A stretch of 64,000 bases of DNA from JAWKIJ01 sp041394325. GTDB taxonomy: Bacteria; Actinomycetota; Acidimicrobiia; Acidimicrobiales; Microtrichaceae. How positions within the stretch are numbered: position 1 is the first letter of the stretch; every line of letters begins with the position of its first letter. Both the position numbers and the translations under genes were made by a program. The stretch is from contig JAWKIJ010000001.1 of NCBI GenBank assembly GCA_041394325.1, forward strand, positions 1,178,001-1,242,000. Direction: 5' to 3'. The notes under the pieces were generated by a model. That model was not told the origin of the DNA, made no database searches, and saw only the letters and a program-made list of their open reading frames with translations. Below are positions 34,614-43,876 of this stretch, one piece after another.

Positions 34614-35231
34614 ATGGCCCGCTACACCGGACCGAAGGCGCGGGTGTCTCGTCGCCTCGGTACCAACATCTGGGGTACGAACGGCGAGAACATCGCCATG
34701 GAACGTCGCCCGTATCCGCCTGGCGAGCACGGCCGAACGCGTCGGCGGGGAAACGTCAGCGAGTACCTGCTCCAGCTCCAGGAGAAGCAGAAGGCTCGCT
34801 TCACCTACGGCATCAGCGAGAGGCAGTTCCGCACCCTCTACGCGGAGGCGTCGCGTCGCCAGGGAGTCACGGGTGAGAACCTGCTCCGCTACTGCGAGCT
34901 TCGGCTCGACAACATCGTCTATCGGGCGGGATGGGCCGCCACCCGACCCCAGGCCCGCCAACTCGTGAGCCACGGCCACGTCGACGTCAACGGTCGCAAG
35001 GTCAACATCGCCAGCTTCCGGGTGGCCAAGGGCGACGTCGTCCGGCTCCGCGACAAGGCGCGCAACCTCATCGTCATCCAGCACAACATGGACACCCTCG
35101 GCCGAAGCGTCCCGGCGTGGATCGACGCGTCCGACGGTGGACAACAGGTCACCGTTCGCGAGTTGCCGCTGCGTGAGCAGATCGACACACCGGTCCGCGA
35201 GCAACTCATCGTCGAGCTCTACTCCAAGTAG
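34614..35231 (+). CDS. rpsD: 30S ribosomal protein S4
   Basis: A 205-residue S4 of the form without the N-terminal zinc cysteines. It begins ARYTGPKARVSRRLGTNIWG; the S4 RNA-binding domain spans about 95–160 (LRLDNIVYRAGWAATRPQAR, HGHVDVNGRKVNI), and the ending is RVRE-like QLIVELYSK. S4 starts 30S assembly and represses the alpha operon in E. coli. Confidence 0.97.
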   Translation: MARYTGPKARVSRRLGTNIWGTNGENIAMERRPYPPGEHGRTRRRGNVSEYLLQLQEKQKARFTYGISERQFRTLYAEASRRQGVTGENLLRYCELRLDNIVYRAGWAATRPQARQLVSHGHVDVNGRKVNIASFRVAKGDVVRLRDKARNLIVIQHNMDTLGRSVPAWIDASDGGQQVTVRELPLREQIDTPVREQLIVELYSK

Positions 35232-35334
35232 ACCGCGAGCCCGGGTCGCACCGGGCCGCGTGGCGGCGACACCCGCGCACCGATTCCCGCAACCCAACCC
35301 CCACGACTTCTTCCCGACATCGAGGTAGCCCACC

Positions 35335-36273
35335 ATGCTGGTCATTCAGCGCCCATCCGTCGAAGCCATCGACGAGGACGACGGCAACCGTCAACGGTTC
35401 GCCATCGGCCCGCTCGAGCCGGGCTTCGGCCACACCATCGGAAACTCGTTGCGGCGGACCCTGTTGTCCTCCATCCCCGGTGCCGCCATCACCCAGGTGC
35501 GCTTCGACGAGGCGCTGCACGAGTTCGGCACCATCCCGAGCGTCACCGAGGACGTCACCGACATCATCCTCAACCTCAAGGACGTGGTGGTCGTGAGCCA
35601 CTCCGACGAGCCGGTCACGCTTCGCATCGACGCCCGTGGCCCGGCCGTGGTGACCGCGGCCGACATCCAGACCACCGCCGACATCGAGATCCTCAACCCC
35701 GAGGTCCATCTCGCGACCCTCAACGGCAAGGGACGGCTGGCGGCCGACCTCACCATCGAGCGCGGTCGCGGGTACCTCGCGGCGGACGCCACCCGGGGCG
35801 CGGGCACCATCGGGGTCATTCCCGTCGACGCGATCTTCGCACCGGTGCGGCGCGTGGCCTTCACGGTCGAGCCGACCCGGGTCGAACAGGCCACCACCTA
35901 CGACCGGCTGCTCCTCGACATCTCCACGGACGGTTCGATCAGCCCTCGTGAGGCGTTGGCCTCCTCGGGTGCGACGATGCGGGCGCTCATGCAACTGGTC
36001 GAGGAGATGAGCGACGAGCCTCAGGGCCTCGAGATCGGCGAGGTGATCGCGCCGGCCATGTCCTCGCCCGACCTCGACCTCGCCATCGAGGACCTGGACC
36101 TGTCCGAGCGTCCGCGCAACTGCCTCAAACGAGCGCAGGTCAACACCGTCGGCGAGCTGCTCCTCAAGAGCGAGGACGACCTGTTGGCCATCACGAACTT
36201 CGGCCAGAAGTCGCTCGACGAGGTGCTCGAGAAGCTCGACGAGCGCGGCCTCTCGCTCCGCGGTCGCGGTTGA
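35335..36273 (+). CDS. rpoA: DNA-directed RNA polymerase subunit alpha
   Basis: A 312-residue alpha subunit. The N-terminal assembly domain has GPLEPGFGHTIGNSLRRTLL. A linker leads to the C-terminal domain (about 245–305; LSERPRNCLKRAQVNTVGEL, GQKSLDEVLEKL), which binds UP elements and activators. The ATG at 35335 follows GAGGTAGCCCACC. It is the standard last-but-one gene of the alpha operon, with rplQ 37 bases on. Confidence 0.97.
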   Translation: MLVIQRPSVEAIDEDDGNRQRFAIGPLEPGFGHTIGNSLRRTLLSSIPGAAITQVRFDEALHEFGTIPSVTEDVTDIILNLKDVVVVSHSDEPVTLRIDARGPAVVTAADIQTTADIEILNPEVHLATLNGKGRLAADLTIERGRGYLAADATRGAGTIGVIPVDAIFAPVRRVAFTVEPTRVEQATTYDRLLLDISTDGSISPREALASSGATMRALMQLVEEMSDEPQGLEIGEVIAPAMSSPDLDLAIEDLDLSERPRNCLKRAQVNTVGELLLKSEDDLLAITNFGQKSLDEVLEKLDERGLSLRGRG

Positions 36274-36310
36274 CCGTCCCTCCAACACCTCCGACCGATC
36301 GAGGATCCCG

Positions 36311-36664
36311 ATGCCCGCAACCCCACGTAAGTCCCGCCGCTTCGGCGGTAACGCCGGCCATCAACGCCTGCTGATGGCGAACCTCGTCTGCTCACTCGTC
36401 GCTGCAGAGGGGATCGTCACCACCGAGGCGAAGGCCAAGGCGCTCCGACCCATCGCCGAGAAGGTGATCACCAAGGCCCGGAAGGGGGGTCTGCACAACC
36501 GTCGTCAACTGCTGGCCTACCTCGGAGACCAGGAGATCGCGGCCAAGCTGATGGAGGACATCGGTCCCCGCTACGCGGACCGGCCGGGTGGGTACCTCCG
36601 GATCCTCAAGCTGGGGCCGCGTCAGGGCGACAACGCGCCGATGGCGCGGATCGAGCTTGTCTGA
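36311..36664 (+). CDS. rplQ: 50S ribosomal protein L17
   Basis: A 117-residue L17 with RRFGGNAGHQRLLMANLVCS, VTTEAKAKALRPIAEKVITK and the ending GPRQGDNAPMARIELV. It lies near the tunnel exit. truA follows, as in many actinobacteria. Confidence 0.96.
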   Translation: MPATPRKSRRFGGNAGHQRLLMANLVCSLVAAEGIVTTEAKAKALRPIAEKVITKARKGGLHNRRQLLAYLGDQEIAAKLMEDIGPRYADRPGGYLRILKLGPRQGDNAPMARIELV

Positions 36665-36752
36665 GCCGGTCGCTCACACACCGGGGCAGCGGCGCCCCGG
36701 TCACCACGACGCCGTCGACGATTCGGGTTCGAAGGAGGAGTCGCGCCAACGG

Positions 36753-37580
36753 GTGCGGCTCCTCCTCGCGTACGACGGCACCTCCTTCGCGGGGTTCGCC
36801 CCCAACCGTGGAGTCCGCACGGTGGGAGGGCTGCTCGCGGAACGCCTCGAACGGATTGCCGGTCACCCGGTCCCGCTGACCTGCGCCGGTCGGACCGACA
36901 AGGGAGTGCATGCCTGGGGGCAGGTCGTCACCTTCGACCTGTACGGCGGCCTCGATCCGTTGCGGCTCCGTCGTTCGCTCGATGCGGTCGCACCCGGCGA
37001 GATCATCGTCCGCGATCTCGGCGTCGTCGCACGCTCCTTCGACGCCCGCTTCGACGCGACGTGGCGGCGGTACCGCTACACGATCGCGACCCCCGGCACC
37101 GAGAGCCCCTTCGATCGTCGCTTCGTCTGGTCGGTCGGCGCGTCGCTCGACACCGCGGCCATGCACAGGGCGGCACGGGCGCTCGTGGGAAGCCACGACT
37201 TCGCGTCGTTCTGTCGTCGACCGACCCCGCGACCCGGATCGCCGACCCCGTCGCTGGTGCGCTCGGTCCACGACATCGGAATATGTCGTGAGCGGTTCCC
37301 GAACGGCCCGCCACGGTTGGTGCTGACCATTCGGGCGGCCGCGTTCTGCCATCAGATGGTCCGGAGCATCACGGCCCTGCTGGTGGAGGTGGGTCGCGGC
37401 CGGATCGATCCCGACGACGTCGTGGCGATTCGTGAGGCTCGCGACCGAAACGCCGCTCCTTCGCCCGCCCCACCGCACGGCCTGTGCCTCCACGACGTGG
37501 GTTACGACCCCTTGCCGCATTCGCGCGGACCGGACCGCCGCGACGAACGCTGTTTGCGGGCTCCCGACGCCCCCGCGTAG
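36753..37580 (+). CDS. truA: tRNA pseudouridine synthase A
   Basis: A 275-residue TruA, which isomerises uridines 38–40 in tRNA anticodon arms. The catalytic aspartate is in CAGRTDKGVHAWGQV (Asp near residue 52). Further motifs are ARFDATWRRYRYTIATP-type and VLTIRAAAFCHQMVRSITAL. GTG at 36753 is taken because homology begins there (VRLLLAYDGTSFAGF); AAGGAGGAG lies 12 bases upstream, a rather long distance. A TTG overlapping the rplQ stop (36657) is an alternative. Confidence 0.93.
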   Translation: MRLLLAYDGTSFAGFAPNRGVRTVGGLLAERLERIAGHPVPLTCAGRTDKGVHAWGQVVTFDLYGGLDPLRLRRSLDAVAPGEIIVRDLGVVARSFDARFDATWRRYRYTIATPGTESPFDRRFVWSVGASLDTAAMHRAARALVGSHDFASFCRRPTPRPGSPTPSLVRSVHDIGICRERFPNGPPRLVLTIRAAAFCHQMVRSITALLVEVGRGRIDPDDVVAIREARDRNAAPSPAPPHGLCLHDVGYDPLPHSRGPDRRDERCLRAPDAPA

Positions 37581-37583
37581 GAT
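37554..37583 (+). promoter_or_regulatory. Possible promoter of rplM–rpsI
   Basis: TTGCGG (37554–37559), 18-base spacer, TAGGAT (37578–37583). The −10 overlaps the truA stop codon. Start near 37590 leaves about 80 bases before rplM. Confidence 0.45.
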
Positions 37584-37672
37584 GCCCGGTCGCGTGTGTG
37601 GACGGGCCCCGGTACAGCGGACCAGCGTTCGCAGCACGTCCGCTGAACCAGCACCAACGAAAAGGTTCCGTT

Positions 37673-38119
37673 GTGCCCACCTACTCCCCTAAAGCCTCCG
37701 AGATCACGCGTGCCTGGTACGTCGTCGACGCGGACGGACTCGTGCTCGGACGGCTCGCCACCGAGGTCGCCCGAGTGCTGCGGGGCAAGCACAAGCCGAC
37801 GTTCACCCCTCACCTCGACATGGGCGACCACGTGATCATCGTCAACGCCGACAAGGTCGTGCTCACCAAGGGCAAGGCCGATCGGAAGCAGATATACCGC
37901 CACTCCGGCTTTCCCGGTGGGTTGCACACCACCACCTACCGTCGTGAGCTCGACGAGCGCCCGGCGGAGGCGGTTCGGCGCACGGTGCGGGGCATGCTCC
38001 CCAAGACCCGGCTCGGTCGCCGCCAGCTCACCAAGCTCAAGGTGTACGCCGGGCCCACCCATCCCCACCAGGCCCAAGATCCCGAACCACTGGTGCTCGA
38101 CGCGGCCCGCGCCCGCTAG
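37673..38119 (+). CDS. rplM: 50S ribosomal protein L13
   Basis: A 148-residue L13 from the GTG at 37673, with ITRAWYVVDADGLVLGRLAT, HLDMGDHVIIVNADKV and RRTVRGMLPKTRLGRRQLTK plus the YAGPTHPHQAQ block. It is an early 50S assembly protein and is paired with rpsI as usual. Confidence 0.97.
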   Translation: MPTYSPKASEITRAWYVVDADGLVLGRLATEVARVLRGKHKPTFTPHLDMGDHVIIVNADKVVLTKGKADRKQIYRHSGFPGGLHTTTYRRELDERPAEAVRRTVRGMLPKTRLGRRQLTKLKVYAGPTHPHQAQDPEPLVLDAARAR

Positions 38120-38143
38120 TCGACGGCTCGAAGGAAGACCGCA

Positions 38144-38536
38144 ATGCCCCAGCCTCTCGTCCAGTCGACCGGCCGCCGCAAGCGTGCCGTGGCGCGCGTC
38201 CGAATCCGCGAGGGCTCGGGAGCGATCACCGTCAACAAGCGTCCCGTTCAGGAGTACTTCCCGAACGACACCCCCAGGATGATCCTCAGCGAGCCACTGT
38301 CGCTCACCTCCACCGACGAGCGGTTCGACATCGACGCCACCATCCACGGAGGCGGCGTGTCGGGTCAGGCGGGTGCGTTGCGCCTCGGCATCGCCCGTGG
38401 CCTCATCGCCTTGGACTCCGAGTTGCGCCCCACACTCAAGAAGGCCGGATTCCTCACCCGCGACGCCCGCGAGAAGGAATCGAAGAAGTACGGCCTGAAG
38501 AAGGCCCGCAAGGCGCCTCAGTACTCCAAGCGCTGA
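38144..38536 (+). CDS. rpsI: 30S ribosomal protein S9
   Basis: A 130-residue S9. It has STGRRKRAVARVRIREGSGA, GGGVSGQAGALRLGIARGL and the basic tail KKYGLKKARKAPQYSKR, whose last Lys-Arg contacts P-site tRNA. The glmM GTG lies 10 bases after its stop. Confidence 0.97.
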   Translation: MPQPLVQSTGRRKRAVARVRIREGSGAITVNKRPVQEYFPNDTPRMILSEPLSLTSTDERFDIDATIHGGGVSGQAGALRLGIARGLIALDSELRPTLKKAGFLTRDAREKESKKYGLKKARKAPQYSKR

Positions 38537-38546
38537 TCGGGCGCAG

Positions 38547-39875
38547 GTGCGCTTCGGTACCGACGGGATCAGGGGCGCAGCCAACACCGCCCTGACGCCC
38601 GAGCTCGCCTTGGCGATCGGACGTGCGACGGCACGAACGCTCGGCGGCCCGCGGATCGCGGTCGGTCGCGATACCCGCCGATCGGGTGAGATGCTCGAGG
38701 CCGCGTTCGCGTCGGGTGTGATGAGCGAGGGCGTCGACGTGGAGTTGTTGGGGGTCGTGCCGACCCCGGTCGTCGCACACCGCTCGGCGGCCGCAGGGCA
38801 CGGCGCGGCGATGATGTCCGCGTCGCACAATCCCGCGGCCGACAACGGCATCAAGGTCTTCGCTGCGGGGGGGCTCAAGCTCGCCGACGACGTGGAGGGT
38901 CGTCTGGAGGCCGAACTCGACCGCCTGTCGGGGAGCGGTGCCGATGAGACGGCAGGCCGTCCCGGAGGCGTCGACGTCGGCATCACGCATCGAATCGATG
39001 CGGTCGACGCCTACCTGCGCCACGTGGTCGCTGCCCTTGAAGGGCGCCACCTCGGTGGCCTCTCGGTCGTGCTCGATGTCGCGAACGGTGCGGCGGTGGC
39101 GACCGCGGAACGGGTCTTCTCCTCCCTCGGAGCGTCGGTGCATGTCGTGCACTCCGATCCCGACGGCACGAACATCAACGACCGGTGTGGCTCCACCCAC
39201 CCCGAATCGCTCGTCGCCGAGGTGGTCCGCTCCGGCGCGGACTGCGGCTTCGCGTACGACGGCGACGCCGATCGGGTCCTCGCGGTCGACCGCGACGGTC
39301 GCGTCATCGACGGCGACCAGCTGATGGGCCTCCTCGCCCGGGATCTGCTGGCCCGCGGACGGCTGGCGGGTGGGCGGATCGCGTTGACGGTGATGTCCAA
39401 CCTGGGGCTTCGGTTGGGTCTGGCGGATGCGGGGATTGGGATCGTCGAGACCGCGGTCGGGGACCGGTACGTGCTGGAGGCCATGGATCGTGAGTCGTTG
39501 TCGCTGGGCGGCGAGCAGTCGGGCCACATCATCCTCCGCGATCTCGCCACCACCGGTGACGGAGTGCTGTCCTCGTTGATGGTCGCGGACGTGATGGTCC
39601 GCGTCGGACGACCCCTCGACGAGCTTGCCGACGCGGCGATGCAACGACTTCCCCAGGTGTTGCGCAACGTCGAGATCTCCTCGCCGATACCCGATGTCGC
39701 CGACCGTGTCCGGTCCGCGATCGCGGCTGCGGAGGCGGCGATGGGAGAGCGTGGTCGTGTGCTCGTACGTCCGAGCGGTACCGAACCGGTCGTCAGGGTC
39801 ATGGTCGAGGCGACCGATGCCGACACCGCCCGCCACTGGACCGACGTCATCGCCGCCGAGGTGGACGCGCTGTAG
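38547..39875 (+). CDS. glmM: Phosphoglucosamine mutase
   Basis: A 442-residue alpha-D-phosphohexomutase that converts glucosamine-6-phosphate to glucosamine-1-phosphate for UDP-GlcNAc synthesis. It begins RFGTDGIRGAANTALTPELA from a GTG. The phosphoserine loop is MMSASHNPAADNGIKVF (Ser near residue 92), the metal loop is AYDGDADRVLAVD, the sugar loop GGEQSGHI and the phosphate loop VRPSGTEPVVRVMVE. All four functional loops are intact. It lies directly before the GlmS-like gene, so both steps towards UDP-GlcNAc are together. Confidence 0.97.
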   Translation: MRFGTDGIRGAANTALTPELALAIGRATARTLGGPRIAVGRDTRRSGEMLEAAFASGVMSEGVDVELLGVVPTPVVAHRSAAAGHGAAMMSASHNPAADNGIKVFAAGGLKLADDVEGRLEAELDRLSGSGADETAGRPGGVDVGITHRIDAVDAYLRHVVAALEGRHLGGLSVVLDVANGAAVATAERVFSSLGASVHVVHSDPDGTNINDRCGSTHPESLVAEVVRSGADCGFAYDGDADRVLAVDRDGRVIDGDQLMGLLARDLLARGRLAGGRIALTVMSNLGLRLGLADAGIGIVETAVGDRYVLEAMDRESLSLGGEQSGHIILRDLATTGDGVLSSLMVADVMVRVGRPLDELADAAMQRLPQVLRNVEISSPIPDVADRVRSAIAAAEAAMGERGRVLVRPSGTEPVVRVMVEATDADTARHWTDVIAAEVDAL

Positions 39876-39914
39876 CCGCCGAGCCCGGCCCATTCCAACG
39901 CCTGGGCACTCCCG

Positions 39915-39920
39915 TACACT
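39915..39920 (+). promoter_or_regulatory. Putative −10 element before the GlmS-like gene
   Basis: TACACT lies 47 bases before the ATG. A −35-like TTCCAA (39893–39898) is 16 bases upstream. The call is weak, but the 92-base gap after glmM makes a separate promoter reasonable. Confidence 0.35.
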
Positions 39921-39967
39921 CGACGGGCGTCCGAACGGGCGTTGGCGCCTTCGAGGAGAGTCTGGAA

Positions 39968-42900
39968 ATGTGCGGCATCATCGCGGTCATCCGGCGACCG
40001 AGTACCGCGACCGAACCCGATCCCGTCGCGTTGGACGCATCGCTGCAGCGCGCGTCGGCGATGATCGAGGCGGTCGCGTCCGCTGTCGAGCACGGAGCCT
40101 CGCCCGAGGTCCCCGTCGTCGAGGAGGTCGCCGCCACGGTTGCGGCCGCCGACGTGGCGCTCCGCTCCGCGCCTGCCGTCACGACGCTCATCGCCCGGCC
40201 CGACGATGCCGAGGCGGTGGCCGCCACGGCCGAGGCGATGGCGGCGTCGCTCGACCGGATCGACCGTGTGTTGGACCGCGGGGTGGTGGGGGATGCCGAC
40301 GATGCGTCGATCGAGACCGTCAACGCGGCGTTGATCCGGGTCAAGGACGCCGTCTGGGCGATCCGGAAGGACCGGCTTCGCGCTGCTCACGAGGTCGCGG
40401 CCCTCGCCAGACCCGGTGTGTCGCCGGCGGGCCTCGGTGCATTGTTCGGCCTGCACCAGGCGCTGAGCGCACTCGATCGTCTGGAGGTCAGGGGACGCGA
40501 CTCGGCGGGGATCGAACTCGTCGTCACCGGCCACGGCCTCGACGACGATCCGGCGTCTCGTACCGAGATCGAGCGTCGTGCCGGCGACGCCAACTTCGTC
40601 TCCGGGTCGGTCCGTCGCCAAGACGCAACATTGGTGTTCGTCTACAAGGCCGCGTTCGAGATCGGTGAGCTGGGCGACAACACCGCCGCATTGCGGGCGG
40701 CGATCCGCGACGACGACCTGCTGCACAGGGCCCTCCGCTCCGACACGGTCGAGGCCCAGGTCCTCGGGCACACCCGTTGGGCGTCGATCGGCATCATCAG
40801 CGAGCCGAACGCCCATCCCCAGAGCTCCGACGAGACCGCACCGACGATCACACCGCTGTGCACCGCGGTGCTCAACGGCGACGTCGACAACCACGCCGAC
40901 CTCGTCGCGTCGCACGGGCTTTCGATCGCCCCGGCCATCACCACCGACGCAAAGGTGATCCCGGCGCTGGTGTCGCGACGACTCGACGCGGCGACCACAC
41001 TCGACGCCTTCCGCGAGGCGGTCGCCCAGATGGAGGGTTCGGTGGCGATCGCGTTGAGCAACGCGGCCGAACCCGGTGCGCTCTACCTGGCGTTGCGCGG
41101 CAGCGGACAGGCGCTGTACGTCGGCCTGGCCGATGATGCGTTCATCGTGGCGTCCGAGCCGTACGGGGTGGTCGAGGAGACGACGTCGTATCTTCGAATG
41201 GACGGCGAGACCCCCTCGGACCCCGCCAATCCGACCGCATCGCGGGGCCAGATCGTCCGTCTCGACGCGGAGGCGGCGGGAACCATCGAGGGAGTCCGGC
41301 GGTGGAGCTACGACGGTACCGAACAGCCCGTGTCGGTCGACGAGTTGTCCGTGGCCGAGATCACCACCCGTGACATCGATCGCGGCGCGTTCCCGCACTA
41401 CCTCTTGAAGGAGATCACCGACGCCCCCGGATCGTTCCGCAAGACGTTGCGTGGCAAGTTGACCGAGGTCGACGGCCTGCTCACCGTCGAGCTCGGCACA
41501 TCGACGTTGCCGGAGCAGGTTCGGCGGGGCCTCGCGGACGGGTCGATCACCTCCGTGCTGACCATCGGGCAGGGGACGGCCGCGGCGGCGAGCGAGAGCT
41601 TTGCGACGATGCTCGCCGAGCTCACCGCCGACACGGCTCTGCGGGTCGACGCGGTGCTGGCCACCGAGCTGTCCGGGTTCGGACTTCGACGGGACATGTC
41701 CGACACGCTCGTCGTCGCGGTGTCCCAGTCGGGTACCACCACGGATACGAACCGGACCGTCGATCTGGTGCGGGGCCGAGGGGCGACGGTGATCGCGATC
41801 GTCAACCGGCGCAACAGCGACCTCTGCGACAAGAGCGACGGGGTGCTCTACACGTCCGACGGGCGCGACGTCGAGATGAGCGTCGCGTCCACGAAGGCCT
41901 TCTACGCTCAGATCGCCGCGGGGTTGCTGTTGGCGTTCTCGATCGCCGACCTCGTCCCAGGTGCGTCGCACAGCTCCGAGGCCCCGCGTCAGGAGCTTCT
42001 CCGGTCTTTGCGCGAGCTACCCGAGGCGATGAGTGAGACCCTCACCCGCCGCTCGGCGATCGCGGAGGCCGCCCACCGGTACGCGCCGCCACGTCGCTAC
42101 TGGGCAATCGTCGGCAACGGCCCGAACCGGATCGCCGCGCGGGAGGTGCGGATCAAGCTCTCGGAGTTGTGTTACAAGTCGATCGGCACCGACGCCACCG
42201 AGGACAAGAAGCACATCGACCTGTCGGCCGAACCGATGATCCTCGTGTGTGCCGCGGGCCTCGTGGGTTCGACCGCATCCGACGTCGGCAAGGAGGTCGC
42301 GATCTACCGGGCACACAAGGCGGCGCCGGTGGTGATCGCGACCGACGGCGAGCACACCTTCGATGCCGGTCTCGCGGTACTCGCCGTGCCGCACACCCAC
42401 CAACGGCTCGCATTCGTGCTGTCCGCGATGGTCGGCCACTTGTTCGGCTACGAGGCGGCGTTGGCGATCGACGCACAGGCCCGCCCCTTGCGCGAGTCCC
42501 GCTCGGTGATCGAGCATCTCGTCACCGACCATGCCGCCGAGCTGCGCAGTGGCACCGCTGCGGTGCAGCTGCTGGAGGGAACGGCGCGGGACCTCGCGCC
42601 CTTCGCGCAGCAGTTCTTCGAAGGTCTCCGCTCCGGCTCGTACAACGGCCACCTGGAGGCGTCCACGGCGATTCGCCTGGCGGCGTTGTTCCGCTACGCG
42701 GCCGGCTCGATGCCCCTCGACGGGTACCAACTCGAGTTCGGCAAGGTGGGCACACCGGGGGTCGTGCTCGACGACCTCACCGCGGCGTTGACCGCCGGCA
42801 TCGAGGAGTTGACCCGTCCCGTCGACGCCATCAAACATCAGGCCAAGACCGTCACGGTCGGTATCAGCCGCAGCGACGAGTCGTTGCTGCAGGTGGGGTT

Positions 42901-43441
42901 GGTGGCGGCGGTGCTCTCGGCCGGTGCGGGTCGGGACCGCTTGTCGTACTCCACACTGCGTTCGCTCGCCGCGCTCGACCCCGCGGTGGAGGCCGTCCGC
43001 GGCTTCACCCGCTACCGCGTCGACGGCGTGTCCGGCGAGCAACCGACCGCCACCGTCATCGACCGCGGGGGAATCGCGGCGTCGATACCGTCGCGGACCG
43101 AGGCGGATCCCCGTTTGCGTGGCACAAAGCACCTGGTTGCCCGGGAACGCGAGCTGATGGTGGCGCGTGGCCGGGGCGACGGAAGGACGGTACTCATCGT
43201 CCCCGAGACCAAGGACGGCGAGACGACCGGCCTGACGCTGCTGCACCTTGCGTTGCACGACCGTGTCGCACCGACGGTGGCGCGATCGGTGCTGTCGGGC
43301 TACAGGCGCCGCTATCAGGCGCTTCGCGACGCCGTGACCGAGACCGAGGACGCCCTGCGGGAGGAGTTGTTCGCCGACCAACCGACGATCGACCTGCTGT
43401 GTGAGCCGATCCTGGAGTTGGCCGACCGCTGGCGGGCCTGA
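39968..43441 (+). CDS. Oversized GlmS-like glutamine amidotransferase/SIS isomerase
   Basis: A 1157-residue protein, almost twice the usual GlmS (about 610). It starts MCGIIAV, so Cys2 is the glutaminase nucleophile. An extra mostly helical Ala-rich segment (about 11–155) is inserted before the rest of the glutaminase: RGRDSAGIEL (175–184), GHTRWASIG (267–275), NGDVDNHADL (303–312), then FPHYLLKEI (475–483). The two SIS domains follow (TIGQGTAAAASES at 532; SQSGTTTDT at 586; SVASTKAFYAQ at 638; the EVRIKLSELCY block at 726; DKKHIDL at 746). The GlmS end-piece aligns with PLRESRSVIE (840–849), Arg replacing the expected catalytic Lys. A 308-residue tail of unknown fold follows. Context argues for glucosamine-6-phosphate synthesis. 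Confidence 0.8.
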   Translation: MCGIIAVIRRPSTATEPDPVALDASLQRASAMIEAVASAVEHGASPEVPVVEEVAATVAAADVALRSAPAVTTLIARPDDAEAVAATAEAMAASLDRIDRVLDRGVVGDADDASIETVNAALIRVKDAVWAIRKDRLRAAHEVAALARPGVSPAGLGALFGLHQALSALDRLEVRGRDSAGIELVVTGHGLDDDPASRTEIERRAGDANFVSGSVRRQDATLVFVYKAAFEIGELGDNTAALRAAIRDDDLLHRALRSDTVEAQVLGHTRWASIGIISEPNAHPQSSDETAPTITPLCTAVLNGDVDNHADLVASHGLSIAPAITTDAKVIPALVSRRLDAATTLDAFREAVAQMEGSVAIALSNAAEPGALYLALRGSGQALYVGLADDAFIVASEPYGVVEETTSYLRMDGETPSDPANPTASRGQIVRLDAEAAGTIEGVRRWSYDGTEQPVSVDELSVAEITTRDIDRGAFPHYLLKEITDAPGSFRKTLRGKLTEVDGLLTVELGTSTLPEQVRRGLADGSITSVLTIGQGTAAAASESFATMLAELTADTALRVDAVLATELSGFGLRRDMSDTLVVAVSQSGTTTDTNRTVDLVRGRGATVIAIVNRRNSDLCDKSDGVLYTSDGRDVEMSVASTKAFYAQIAAGLLLAFSIADLVPGASHSSEAPRQELLRSLRELPEAMSETLTRRSAIAEAAHRYAPPRRYWAIVGNGPNRIAAREVRIKLSELCYKSIGTDATEDKKHIDLSAEPMILVCAAGLVGSTASDVGKEVAIYRAHKAAPVVIATDGEHTFDAGLAVLAVPHTHQRLAFVLSAMVGHLFGYEAALAIDAQARPLRESRSVIEHLVTDHAAELRSGTAAVQLLEGTARDLAPFAQQFFEGLRSGSYNGHLEASTAIRLAALFRYAAGSMPLDGYQLEFGKVGTPGVVLDDLTAALTAGIEELTRPVDAIKHQAKTVTVGISRSDESLLQVGLVAAVLSAGAGRDRLSYSTLRSLAALDPAVEAVRGFTRYRVDGVSGEQPTATVIDRGGIAASIPSRTEADPRLRGTKHLVARERELMVARGRGDGRTVLIVPETKDGETTGLTLLHLALHDRVAPTVARSVLSGYRRRYQALRDAVTETEDALREELFADQPTIDLLCEPILELADRWRA

Positions 43442-43827
43442 TGACCGACACCGGAGCGGTACCGGTCGCCGTCGGCACGGACCTCGTCGAGATCGAACGG
43501 TTGCGTGCGGCGTTGGACCGTACGCCCGGTCTGCACGGTGCGTTCACCTCCGACGAACTCGACTACGCCCGAACGGCGTCGGACCCCGTCCCGCGGCTCG
43601 CGGCGAGATGGGCGGCGAAGGAGGCGGTGCTCAAGTGTCTCGGTGGGATCGTCGGACGAGACGACCTCGCCGAGGTGGAGGTGGTGCGGGGTTCCGACGG
43701 TGCTCCGGGTATCCGGCTGCACGGTTCGGTGGCCCGGCGCGCTGCCGAACGCAGGATCGCCGGTTGGCTGATCTCACTCTCCCACGAACGGTCGGTCGCG
43801 GCGGCGACCGTGCTCGCGATCCGGTGA
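43441..43827 (+). CDS. acpS: Holo-[acyl-carrier-protein] synthase
   Basis: A 128-residue AcpS that moves 4'-phosphopantetheine from CoA to acyl carrier protein. The Mg-binding VGTDLVEIERL (Asp near residue 14) and RWAAKEAVLKCLGG (Glu in KEA) motifs are intact, followed by LISLSHERSVAAA. The ATG shares one base with the stop of the preceding gene. Confidence 0.95.
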   Translation: MTDTGAVPVAVGTDLVEIERLRAALDRTPGLHGAFTSDELDYARTASDPVPRLAARWAAKEAVLKCLGGIVGRDDLAEVEVVRGSDGAPGIRLHGSVARRAAERRIAGWLISLSHERSVAAATVLAIR

Positions 43828-43876
43828 CCCTTCCGCCGGTCGCGCACGCGCACGGTGCTCGGGACAGAATGCGATC

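Noticed and set aside
39876..39967. A glmS-type ribozyme/riboswitch before the GlmS-like gene
   Set aside because: The 92-base gap is too short and shows no ribozyme core; only a −10 and ribosome binding site are visible.
39011..41971. A 986-codon minus-strand open frame opposite glmM and the GlmS-like gene
   Set aside because: It lies across two clear genes and their gap; composition is that of an antisense shadow.
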